From positions 1 to 23,896 of the forward strand of contig LSSK01000890.1 in the NCBI GenBank assembly GCA_001969505.1: a stretch of 23,896 bases of DNA. The letters run 5' to 3'. Of the stretch, positions 1 through 9,060 are shown piece after piece. The translations under genes and the position numbers were made by a program. Below the pieces are notes generated by a model. The model had not been told where the DNA came from. It was given only the letters and a program-made list of their open reading frames with translations, and did no database searches. Each line of letters opens with the position of its first letter. Positions within the stretch are counted from its first letter, which is position 1. The DNA is from Zancudomyces culisetae. Its lineage: Eukaryota; Kickxellomycota; Harpellomycetes; Harpellales; Legeriomycetaceae.

Positions 1-46
1 AACAATAAATAAATAACAAAAAACAAAAGAAATACTGATTTGCACT

Positions 47-967
47 ATGGCAAACCAAATCCAAACAGATGATTTTGCAGAAATCCGAACACAACTGTAC
101 ATTGGCGCTTACCAAGCAGTCATCAACAATCTTTCCTCGACCAACAATCAGTACAAGCGAATCAACCAAGACGAGACCAAATTGCTGCTGAGCCGTGCAT
201 ATCTCGCTCTAGGTAGGTACAATCTAGCACTATCAGAACTCGACAATTCCGGCGGCAAGGCAACCCTTGAAGCTGCCAAAATCTTTGTAAAATATCACCA
301 AGCAGAGGCCGCCAAAAACAACGCTGAAATGGACAAGCTGGCTGATGAGGCCTCTGCTCTTTTAGAGACCGAATCGAACATTACCGATCCATCCTTTGTT
401 GTTATTCTCAGTCTTATTTACCTAAACCAAGAACGATACGAGGATTCAATGAAACTTTTAGCCTTACATCCTCAGAATATTGAGTGCATTGCCATAATGA
501 CACAAGCATACCTCATGATCAACAGAGTCGATATGGCAGAACAATTACTAGCACGTTCAAAGAAACAATTTGAAGAGTCGCCCATCTACCAGCTTGCTGA
601 AGCCTGGGTTTGCCTGTTTGTAGGCGGAAAGAAGAACGACAGAGCATTCTATACATTCGACGAGCTCGGCCAGCTCATCTCCTCCCCCTCTGTAAAACTA
701 ATGAACTGCCAAGCCATTTCAAAATTGCACCTCAATCAGTATCCCGAGGCTGAGGGTATTTTGTTGGAGGCTATGGACAAGGAAAGCTCTAATGCCGACA
801 CCCTCGTAAATATGAATATCTGCTCGATTTTGATGGAAAAGGATGCCGAGACTTTAAATAGGCTAAAAAGTCAACTTGAAGACCAACATCCAAATATCGC
901 TTTTGTTGCTGATATCAACAAAAAGGCCGCACTTTTCGATGAGCTTGCAAATAAATTTGCTGCATAA
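47..967 (+). CDS. SEC28: Epsilon subunit of the COPI coatomer (Sec28-like)
   Basis: This gene encodes a 306-residue, all-helical TPR-type protein recognised as epsilon-COP, the coatomer subunit that binds and stabilises alpha-COP on COPI vesicles moving from Golgi to ER. The N-terminus has the family pattern of a short lead (DDFAEIRTQLYIGAYQAVIN) followed by paired helices such as LLLSRAYLALGRYNLAL. The C-terminal part carries the usual segment starting HPNIAFV and ending with a K..LFDEL helix. Length is close to the roughly 296 residues of the budding-yeast protein. The ATG at 47 is the first in frame and no intron is needed. It converges on YAE1 across a 155-bp spacer (968-1122), where AT-rich sequence such as TATAAATATATAA near 1022 may serve 3'-end formation. 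The upstream promoter lies outside the window. Identity rests on remembered family features, not on a search. Confidence 0.88.
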   Translation: MANQIQTDDFAEIRTQLYIGAYQAVINNLSSTNNQYKRINQDETKLLLSRAYLALGRYNLALSELDNSGGKATLEAAKIFVKYHQAEAAKNNAEMDKLADEASALLETESNITDPSFVVILSLIYLNQERYEDSMKLLALHPQNIECIAIMTQAYLMINRVDMAEQLLARSKKQFEESPIYQLAEAWVCLFVGGKKNDRAFYTFDELGQLISSPSVKLMNCQAISKLHLNQYPEAEGILLEAMDKESSNADTLVNMNICSILMEKDAETLNRLKSQLEDQHPNIAFVADINKKAALFDELANKFAA

Positions 968-1122
968 ATCAATTGCTATATACCTTTATTTACATTTTAT
1001 GTGTTCAAATTCTATTTTTTTTTATAAATATATAATTGACCTTGTTGGACAAGCCCTGTTTTGAAATATATTTAACAGCTAAAAACTTTTCTCTGATTCG
1101 AGCAGAATAACGGTACAGGTTC

Positions 1123-2006
1123 CTAGTTTGTCACCCCAATATATTTATTGATTATAACATCTGCCTGCTCCACCACCTTTTGCATTTCGTTTGTAAGCTC
1201 CAACTCTCCTATAACCAGATATATTTTTTTTCTCACCAAGTTGGTACATCTAACTAGACTTATTCATATTATATTCAATGCTGTATCTTTGAGTATCAAA
1301 AAACAAAAACACAGAGTTGGGTAGTCCCCAGTACGTAGCAGTGGTATTTAAACTGAGCTTTATAAAACTTACCATCGCTATTTACTAAAAAAGAAGATTT
1401 GTCGCCTACTTTTCCCAATTCTTCTAACGCCTCCTCAATCTCTGCCACTACACCCTGGCCTTGAAGTTTGTGAATTTCCCGAAGTGTTCTATTTTCGAGA
1501 TTGAATAAAACAGCATATATTGTTAATACGATCATACACGTGCCAAAATATAAACAAGATAAAACCATATCGTAATACCACATACTTTAATTTTCCTATT
1601 CTTTCGCCAACTGGTATATATCTGAGAGCCGATCCTCGAAAGGCATCGTCATACCCCTTCTGTGTTGATTCTTCTTTGCCGTAATCTATTCCTTCCCTGT
1701 ACCCAAACTATAATTTTCCATTCATTTTTGTTACTCATTCGTATTGATATTTAGCACTTTGAAAATTCACAAATTTATTTTTAAAAGTAAGGAAGAGAAT
1801 TGTATCAATTATGGAATCAAATATTGATAGGATTATAATGAGAGGAGGGGGGGAGGGGGAGGGGAGTGAACTAATACCTTTTCATAGATTTGTCTTTGTT
1901 TTTCAAGGTTATTTTGAGAAATCAACCTCTCGCTCGATACCTTTGTCTCTGATTGTTCGTCGTCTGAATCATACCAAACATCACTAGACTCGCTATTTTT
2001 TCTCAT
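1123..2006 (-). CDS. YAE1: Yae1, deca-GX3 adaptor for cytosolic Fe-S insertion into Rli1 (four exons)
   Basis: Exons on the minus strand are 2006-1878, 1707-1586, 1488-1373 and 1208-1123; they join to 150 codons plus TAG. Introns start GTATTA, GTATGT and GTAAGT and end TATAG, AATAG and TATAG. The product begins with the Yae1-type DVWYDSDDE (residues 9-17). It then carries the deca-GX3 array: positions 45, 49, 53, 57, 61, 65, 69, 73, 77 and 81 form an exact four-residue period, with Gly at 45, 49, 53, 61, 77 and 81 and S, A, S, Y at the other four. Known Yae1 pairs with Lto1 to recruit the cytosolic Fe-S targeting complex to the ABC protein Rli1. Length matches the 141-residue yeast protein. 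The acidic N-terminus favours Yae1 over its paralogue Lto1. The C-terminal exon (ELELTNEMQKVVEQADVI) is weakly conserved and is the least certain part. Confidence 0.85.
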
Positions 2007-2273
2007 TTTTACTATCTTCTTCGCTTTATTTTTTGTCTGAATATCTACATAAATCTAAAACACTTTTCTAAGCGCATTGATTTTCTAGTAAAAGATGTAA
2101 AAATAAACTATTGCATTTCAAAAAGTCAGATTTATAATCCTCTGAAAAAAAAAACTACGGGAGAACATTTTTACGATATTTGGGCAAATACGACTAGTTT
2201 GATCATGTATTTTGCCATGAGAGAATGTATCTAGATTGATACTCAAAAACTCGAGGCAATATTCAATCAGTCC

Positions 2274-3988
2274 TTAGTGACTTTGATTCCATTTTACACA
2301 ATCGTCAAACCTAACCAGTTTTCCACCAAAGATGTCCAGTGCGCTAAACAACCATAACATTTGAAAATTTTAAATTTTGTACAATGAGTCAAACACAAAT
2401 TAAAGCACAATAAATACACTGTATCTACTATATATCACAACGAGATTAATACACACCTTCCAATTGTTATATCCACCTTTCCGTTAGAAAGTCTGTGAAC
2501 TTTATCTAGATCCAGTATGCCTATTTTTTTTAATCAAGAATGATATGTAAACCAAGCGTAAGGTATGCCGAATATACCATATAAAATACACACTTACTTG
2601 ACGCGCCTCCTGCATATGTCGTTGGAATCGACACCCATTCACCCAACACTAAAATTTTACACTCCACATTAACTTGGTTTTCTAAAACTAAAAGTTTGTT
2701 AAAACAGACGATTTAGTTACACACTCACATTTAACTAGCTCTTCATCAATTCCATTGCATAGCCCCTCAACATCTGCCGCATGCACTAGAAACTCGCTAT
2801 TTAGTTTTGTTTTTTCCCCCCCTTCCCAAAGTTAGCAATAGACTAGCAAAATACTTTCGGTATAAAAATATTAATTTATGATAAAAATATATTATCTCTT
2901 ACCAACAGTGTTCAGACAACATTTCAAGTGTTTCTATATATTTGTGTTTAAACGATAAAGTGTTTATCTTTACCTACCACCTCTGGCTCTTTCATTCAAG
3001 ACATAGAAAAATAAATGTTCTAGTGAAATATTACCTTTGTTGACCCAAAGATCAGTGTTGTCTTGCCACTTGTTCATTGCCACAACCCATCCCGATGCTG
3101 ACTTTCGACAACTAAATAGTTAAGAGGTGTAGTTTTTATTAGTTTCTAGATCCCGAAACATATTCTACATCGATTTGTGTAGCCATTATTGATGAATAAG
3201 TTGAAAAAAACGTGATAATCCCTTATATCAACCACAAGATTGTCTTTTCCTATCTTTTCGCTCAGCTCCACTAGCCGCTCCATTGAGAATTTTTTTTCGG
3301 GAAATAACCAACTCGTCACGATAACCTGTATGTTGAGAATAAACAGAGACAAAATTACAAATTAGATACCTGAAATATATTTATTAAACGTAAAGTTGAA
3401 ATAAACAGGAAACAGTTATAATTAGCACCACTTTCCTTATCTGCACCCGAATCGAGCCAAAACTGAGCGTTTTCGATTGTAATTCCTCCTCCTACTTGCA
3501 AGCCCCCTATTTAAACTCAACCAGGTTACTTTATACTCTTTAATTTACACATTTAGTAATTCATTTCAACTTTTTTTTTGCCAACTTTTATTCAAGAGGA
3601 TGTAAACTGAAAATTAGATTAAAAAACACGTACCTGGCCACGCTTGTAAAGCTTCTTTGGCAGCCTCATCATTGTTTGGCCCAAGCTTGATTAAATGTCC
3701 ACCTCTTAAATCGTGTTGTTGATAAAGTTTTGCAAAATAGCTTGATGTTTTGCTATTGTTTTACAGTCAAAATTTTTATGTTTTTAAATCTCATTTATAG
3801 ATTTGTAAAAGAAGCTATTATTTTCATATTAATACAGCTGGGATAAATAAATTAGAATTAGCAACTTACTCTGATACAAAATTTGTTCTCAAATCGCTCT
3901 CGTTTTCTTTTAGCGTTCCACCAACTATCTGCTTCACTTTTCCATCGTGAAGATCAATGCATGGTCTAAACTTTGTCGATTTACTCAT
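2274..3988 (-). CDS. HIS6: Phosphoribosylformimino-AICAR ribotide isomerase, histidine biosynthesis (ten exons)
   Basis: Exons on the minus strand: 3988-3870, 3752-3634, 3506-3436, 3325-3222, 3111-3035, 2933-2903, 2796-2729, 2687-2598, 2520-2457, 2343-2274. They sum to 813 nt, i.e. 270 residues plus TAA, against 261 in budding yeast. The enzyme is a (beta/alpha)8 barrel that opens the ribose ring of ProFAR in step 4 of histidine synthesis. The two expected catalytic aspartates are Asp12 ([16 protein letters not shown]) and Asp136 (VVDISCRK). Other family blocks are [51 protein letters not shown] and SALDIFGG. Codons split correctly at every junction. Seven introns are GT-AG (41-127 nt); introns 3 and 4 begin GA and GG and are listed separately. 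The segment [12 protein letters not shown] resembles filamentous-fungus enzymes more than the budding-yeast one. ATG 3988 is in a good context (AACATGA) and gives the standard N-terminus. Confidence 0.92.
2385..2391. promoter_or_regulatory. Gcn4-type TGA(G/C)TCA site inside HIS6 intron 9
   Basis: TGAGTCA is the exact consensus of Gcn4/AP-1 bZIP factors, the general amino-acid control activators of HIS genes. It lies in the last HIS6 intron instead of the promoter, where I see no exact copy. On the sense strand it reads TTGACTCA and may instead simply be the branch-point region. A functional role is unproven. Confidence 0.25.
3112..3221 (-). other. HIS6 intron 4, non-canonical GG-AG boundaries
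   Basis: Exon 4 ends VVDI plus AG and exon 5 resumes with T-TGT-CGA-AAG, giving the conserved VVDISCRK. The 110-nt intron begins GGATTA and ends TTTAG, phase 2. GGATTA equals the GTATTA donor used in YAE1 intron 1 except at +2. A canonical GT-AG intron exists ten bases away at both ends (3102-3211), but it replaces S-C-R-K by R-D-Y-H. The intron holds a plausible branch site, AACTAAT, near its 3' third. Confidence 0.6.
3326..3435 (-). other. HIS6 intron 3, non-canonical GA-AG boundaries
   Basis: Exon 3 ends with GADK (residues 100-103) and exon 4 starts with VIVTSWLF. The 110 nt between them begin GAAAGT and end ACAG, phase 0. GAAAGT differs from the consensus GTAAGT only at +2. The only canonical in-frame alternative is a GTATCT donor at 3369, which gives a 44-nt intron (3326-3369) and a 22-residue in-frame insertion ahead of a conserved barrel strand. 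The only AG after the last in-frame stop is the ACAG used here. Confidence 0.6.
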
Positions 3989-5345
3989 GTTTGCGATGGA
4001 AGTTACTGAACAAACTGCTAATTGAACAGATATTTAATGCGCGTTTTTTTAGATATGTTTGTTTTCATGTATTCACGCAATTCGTGTAAATCCTTATTAT
4101 AAAAAAATATTGAAAAGTTGATTAAGAGCGATCTGCTTTATTTGGTCATTACCAAACAATTTTGCTGGCGAATTATCAGCTGCAAGCAATATACCAAATC
4201 AGCGGATCAAGACTCATTAAAACGGTATTTGGGAATGGAACAGTGTGTTAACTGCTTTCAAAAGGGAAAACAACGAATAAAGAAGCATAGCATAAACATG
4301 GATTAAAGAAAAATAGAAAAAACGACAACACATTTGTTTTTAAACAATAAGCAACAAAATATCTACTGTACGTTTTCTAAAGTTGAAAATTGGGTTGGTG
4401 TTATCATACCTCACCTCCCCCCTCAAAAGATGCTTTTTTGAATTAACAGCACGCCCGACTGCACAAACCCTAACAGCAAAATATATAATGGGCTAACTTG
4501 TTTCTCCTACTCTCCTCTCTTCTCCTCTGCTATTTCGATACTCATTATCAAAAGCTGGCTTGTATTAGTGCTTATATAAAACTCCGTAAATGGCTGTGGT
4601 GTTATTAACTCGAAAAATGGCACCTAAAGTATTGATGGTTTACGGATAGTGTGCGTGTTGAAGGTGGATGTTTATAAAGTGTATTTTGCAATGATCATCC
4701 AAGCGCCAAAAAAAAAATAACACCTGCCCTCTTTTTTTATTTCCTGCAATCATGATGTTACCTTGGGGGCATTTTTGCGCGTTTATCGCCAAGGCTGCGT
4801 ATTTATTTGTGGTAACAACTGGGTCTAGCGAATAGGAAAACTATAATTTCCATTAGAACATGTGTTTATCTGATTATTTGATTTGGTTTGTAGAGCGAAT
4901 TTGGACACAAATCAATGGACCTGTAAAGCAAATATAGCAAACCCAATAGGGCACAGATGAGTTGCAAAAGTAATTCAAATCAACGATGTCGGAAAACAAG
5001 TGTGAGGGTCTTTAAGAGCGTACAAACAGCTGACAGTTTGTATTCATAGTGTTGTAAATATAAACAGATGTGGAAAATAATTGCACGATTGGTAACCATC
5101 AAGTTTGTATGTGTCCGACTAATCGTATTTTCTGTTTCTACTTGCACAAATATGTATTTTTTTACCTTTTCGCTTTTTTGCTTTTTATTGAAGATATAAC
5201 CGAGTCTAGATTTTATTTTCAAAAGAAAACTTAAAAAACGATTACATTTCAAAGTTTGGTCAATACTAGTTAAACCTGTTGTTGTTAGATAGAACTAATT
5301 TAATTCACAAGTTTTGGTGGAAATACTAAACACGAAACCGCAAAA
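3989..5345. other. Divergent intergenic region between HIS6 and the 5346 gene
   Basis: About 1.36 kb with no convincing gene. It holds a pyrimidine tract around 4501-4531 (repeated TCTCC/CTCTC), a C-rich patch near 4410-4425, and A/T runs. Short open frames (for example 4118-4306 on + and 4980-5252 on -) have no recognisable sequence and lack splice or start context. It should contain the promoters of both flanking genes. I saw no tRNA-like A/B boxes. Confidence 0.5.
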
Positions 5346-7044
5346 ATGGGTATTGACACAACAAATAAAGGACCTGTAAGAGTTAAATATGGGTTCAGGT
5401 CAAGTATATTATACACCGAACCAAACAGATTCAAATATCTTGCGGATGATACAGGTAACGTGTATGCTAAACGTGAATTTCCGACTTTGGATAGCAAGTA
5501 AAATAGTATATCAAGCTACCAAAAGGGTATAAACAACATTTTTTTCATATTCATATAGATAATCGGGATAATGAAGATAGTTTCGATACAAGCGAGTCAG
5601 AAAGCGAAACGGACGAGGAACCATATAAAATATTCGGATATGGTGAGCCAAAAGCAGGAAGTACTCGCTATCTACAAACCCATATGTTTAATGCACGCAA
5701 ATTGGGGCTAGACCAAGTCAGAACATTTTTTGATGATATTTTCACCTCAGAGATTGGTAACGTATTTCCACAATTTTACTTTCTATGATGGTTCATTATC
5801 CACTATATATACCTAGAGTTTGTCCTTATTATCACGTTCTAATCCTATTGATTGTAAATATTAAACTAGATCATGAAATTAATCAAAACAGGGAAATGTC
5901 AAGGCTAACATGGAAGATTTCGGCGTATTATACGCTAAAAAACAAAAAAATACCAACAAAAGTTGAACACCCCCCAATGGATCCGTTTTTTGAGGATGAG
6001 CTAGAGTATAAGGTGAAAAAATCCAAAAATGCCATACAGGTAGGCAAAAATATACAGGCTCCTAACTTGAGACCCAGAACATCAATCAGCAGGTTGGCAA
6101 CGGAGCCTTTACACTCAGAAATCACCAGGAAGGAGCATGACCACTGGGACTTTAAACATCGCTTTTTTAAGGGTATCAAACATCCAAAATCTACTCGTCC
6201 TACTCCAGCAAAAACAAACATTGGATATAAAAATAGTAAAGAAAATAGTATGGCAACTGGTGCTGAAAGAGAAAAGAGTAATTTATTGAGTGTTTTTAGC
6301 TTTAAGGCAAGTAGCGCGGTAAGAAATGTTGATAATTTCGATACTGTTAATAGTGAAAACGGCAGTTTTAATAAAAGTAAAAGTGCCGTTCCTGGAGAAT
6401 GGGGGGTCGAGAATATGGAAAATAAAAAAGAAACAAAAGGAATCGAAAATCAAGATGAAGGTGAGGGTGAGGGTGGTGGTGATGGTGACACTGGTACTTC
6501 ATTAGCTGCGCCACAAGATAAAAGAAACTCTATAAATATAGAGGATGATACAGAGAAACATGAAAGTAAAATGTTGAGAATGTTTAGCTTTAAAAACAAA
6601 GGTAAAAATAAGAATAACGACACCAAGAAAGGGAAAACGAAGAAAAGCAAAACGATTAAAGGCAAAAATGCTAAGTTAAAGGAAAAGGGGGCTAAGAGAT
6701 TCGGAAAATTTGGTAAAAAAAAGGAAAAAAACGAAACAGCAGAGACTGAAGATGCTGAGGAGGTTCAAGAAACCGAAGCCGATGATACTACCAATAGAGA
6801 GAATTCTCAGGAACAACAGAGAGGCAGCCAACAACCAGATAGTAACGAGAATGTGGCCGAAAGTAGAGAAAGTACAGAGGAGAGAGGAGAGTCGAGTAAT
6901 ATTTTTTCCAAACTCAAATTAAGAAGGTTTTCATTGAGGCATACCGAAAGTAGCAAGAAAACAAACGATCAAGATGACATACCACCGGAGAAGAAAGAAT
7001 CTCTAAAAAGAAGGGCAACTCTAAAGTTTTTTGGGAAAAAGTAG
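5346..7044 (+). CDS. Unrecognised basic low-complexity protein, three exons
   Basis: I do not recognise this protein. Exons are 5346-5454, 5559-5756 and 5870-7044, giving 493 residues plus TAG. Both introns start GTAACG and end CATATAG and AACTAG, both phase 1. The first in-frame ATG follows an upstream stop near 5300. Residues 1-150 are the most protein-like part: VKYGFRSSILYTEPNRFKYL, an acidic serine stretch (DTSESESETDEE), then FGYGEPKAGSTRYLQTHMFN and DQVRTFFDDIFTSEI. The rest is charged and disordered-looking, with a glycine/acidic patch (EGEGEGGGDGD), long K-rich runs and E/S/T runs. A short motif recurs: VFSFK at 244-248, MFSFK at 340-344, RFSLR at 455-459 and a basic end (LKFFGKK). 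There is no signal peptide or membrane helix. Such basic-aromatic patches could bind membranes or nucleic acid, but that is speculation. It converges on MRM2. Confidence 0.75.
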
Positions 7045-7300
7045 CTATATTTTTGCAGTTTATTTACATTGATACACCTAATGACTGTCTTTTGTTTATT
7101 TATTTTGTCGAGTTATACATGTTTCCAAACGATCTTGAGCTTAATAGAATAGTTTGGTAATTTTAAAGCGTGGGTCGGTATGCTCCTAGAAAATAAAAAA
7201 TATTTACATCTACTGAAATCAAGCGAAGAAAAATAGTCACAAGATATCAGATAATAATAATAGTCATCATCATCATGATTGGCCAAAAGGGGGGAGAAAA

Positions 7301-8438
7301 CTACTTTCGTCCAGAGGCTATAAAATAACTTTCCGACGATTCTTTTCTCGAGGAAAGTGGCTTTACGCGATTTACGCTCGCAAACTCAGTTTTTAGTATC
7401 TTTAGCAACTCCTTTTCGCTGCTCGACATAAAATACTTCATTACTAATGCTCCTCCCGGATGAAGAAACTGCTTTGCAAGTTCAATCACACTCTTGCATA
7501 AATCCTACAAGCAAAAATGTAAAGTTTTCAGGAGAGCTAATCGGCGTAAACAAAAAAAAACAGACATTTGTTATAAGTGTGAATATAAGACGTACCATAG
7601 ATTTCTCGCTATCTACAACTTTTATCCCAGACAAGGATGGTGCCATATCGCTTAAAATAAGTCCAACAAGCCTTCCATCGATTGATTTTCGTATTTGCTC
7701 CTGCACACTTCCCTCAAGAAAATCACCGCATATAAATTCTACACCGTTTATTGGGGCCATAGGTAACAGATCGACAGCAATTATACTGCTATGGTCCAAG
7801 TGTTTCGCTGAGCTATCATTATCTATAGGCATGTTTTCGCACAGTGATAACTTTTGGAGTACTGACTTTGTGTTACTTTGAAATACTCTAGAACGAATAA
7901 AATCTGTATTTTTTTTGACAATGGCTTGACTCCAGCCACCAGGAGAAGCACCACAGTCGAGTATAACCATTCCTTTATTGACTAGTTGGTTTAGATTGTT
8001 AAAAGCAGTATGTTGCAGGGAAATGTTTGAATCAGCAGATTCGGAATTCTTGATTTGATTTGCATAGCTTTTCAAAATATTTTTGTAGCAACTCTCAATC
8101 AATTTGTATTTTTCATCCATTTCCAAGATTTTAAAGCTACTGCGGGACCGAAAGCCCTCGAGTTTGGATTTGTTGACATAGTGATCGTTTGCTTGCCTAG
8201 CGAGCCATTGATTTGAAGAGCTGGATTTTTTTTTAGTTTTCTATATTACAGGATTTATCCAATTTTTTACCAGCTTCAAGTCAAGTATGGAGGGAGGAGT
8301 ATGTGTATTTAGTGATTAAATGTGAAGTAGTGTATAAAAGAATAAGAAATTTGCGCTTACCAAACATGCAAAAGTGTGAAAACATTTACAATGAGCTCTT
8401 TGTATTGAACTAAAGGAGTTGGACTGTGCAAGGAGCAT
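7301..8438 (-). CDS. MRM2: Mitochondrial 21S rRNA 2'-O-uridine methyltransferase, FtsJ/RrmJ family (three exons)
   Basis: Exons on the minus strand are 8438-8361, 8240-7596 and 7504-7301; both introns (120 nt, GTAAGC...ATATAG; 91 nt, GTACGT...TTGTAG) are phase 0. The 308-residue product compares with about 320 in budding yeast. The first exon (26 residues, rich in S, R, K and hydrophobics, no acidic residue) looks like a mitochondrial presequence. Then come NQWLARQANDHYVNKSKLEG, the SAM-binding DCGASPGG (121-128) and the RrmJ K-D-K-E tetrad: Lys63 (SSFKILE), Asp224 (LILSDMAPSLSG), Lys264 (GGALVMKYF) and Glu299 (SSESYFIASGRK). Known Mrm2 methylates a conserved uridine in the peptidyl-transferase A loop of mitochondrial large rRNA. 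A roughly 35-residue insertion after motif I (about 140-175) is typical of mitochondrial members. The presequence exon is slightly less sure than the rest. The 256-bp spacer 7045-7300 separates it from the convergent neighbour. Confidence 0.9.
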
Positions 8439-9060
8439 TTTTAAAAAATAAAAATAAAAATTGCTGAATCATTCACAAAACGATATTTCCTTTACAATCA
8501 AAAAAAGGTAAAAAAAAATAAGCAAATGAAAGTAACAGGTTGAGTGTTCCGGCGCAGTTGCTTGAAATTAAAAAAACTTTGCCCGGAATAATAGAAAATA
8601 TCTTTTGATTTACATAATTTATTGGTTGATATAGAAATGGGATTTAACGAGATAGCTTGCAGTTTGGATAACAAGCAAATAGGATAATTTATTGGAACAA
8701 AGTGGTGGAAGAGTAACATTTTACTAACTTTGGTATATTGTAACGATGATGAAAATATAAATAAAGTGTTTCTTTACCTAATATAATGCATGCGGAGATA
8801 GTAAATGATGACTTGAAAAGTCCTATTTGACTTTATTTGGTTTTTTCTAGCAAGGGAAGTTGAAGAAAGACCAGAAAGTTAATATCCGTTAATTGAGTTG
8901 GTAAGGTAAACCAAACTTGTTAAAGACTGGTCACATTATGAGTAATATCTGTTACAAGTTCTATTGTGTTAAATTACCAAAATAATATACTTGGTGCTAA
9001 AATGTAACTATATCAAAGGCTAACAAACCAAAGCCTAAATTAATTTACATATGAATCAAT

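Noticed and set aside
1296-1583. Membrane protein suggested by a hydrophobic frame before YAE1 exon 3
   Set aside because: The hydrophobic stretch is the translation of intron 2, between a GTATGT donor and an AATAG acceptor. The spliced Yae1 reads through without it.
1586-1700. Acceptors CAG at about 1698 or AATAG at about 1689 for YAE1 exon 2
   Set aside because: Neither matches the phase-0 end of exon 1. The upstream TATAG at 1708 does, and it restores the glycine register (FGYREGIDYG).
2941-3034. A 15-nt microexon inside HIS6 intron 5 (around 2974-2988)
   Set aside because: It would be in frame and flanked by AG and GT, but adds five residues. Skipping it gives a WQ...FLVH segment of exactly the same length (27 residues) as the budding-yeast protein, with one good GT-AG intron.
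4118-4306. Short + strand ORF between HIS6 and the 5346 gene
   Set aside because: It starts at a TTG, is 62 codons long, matches no family and has no supporting splice or codon pattern.
5757-5900. CAG acceptor near 5891 for the third exon of the 5346 gene
   Set aside because: It gives a frame that stops within a few codons. ACTAG at 5869 joins in phase and keeps the long downstream frame open.
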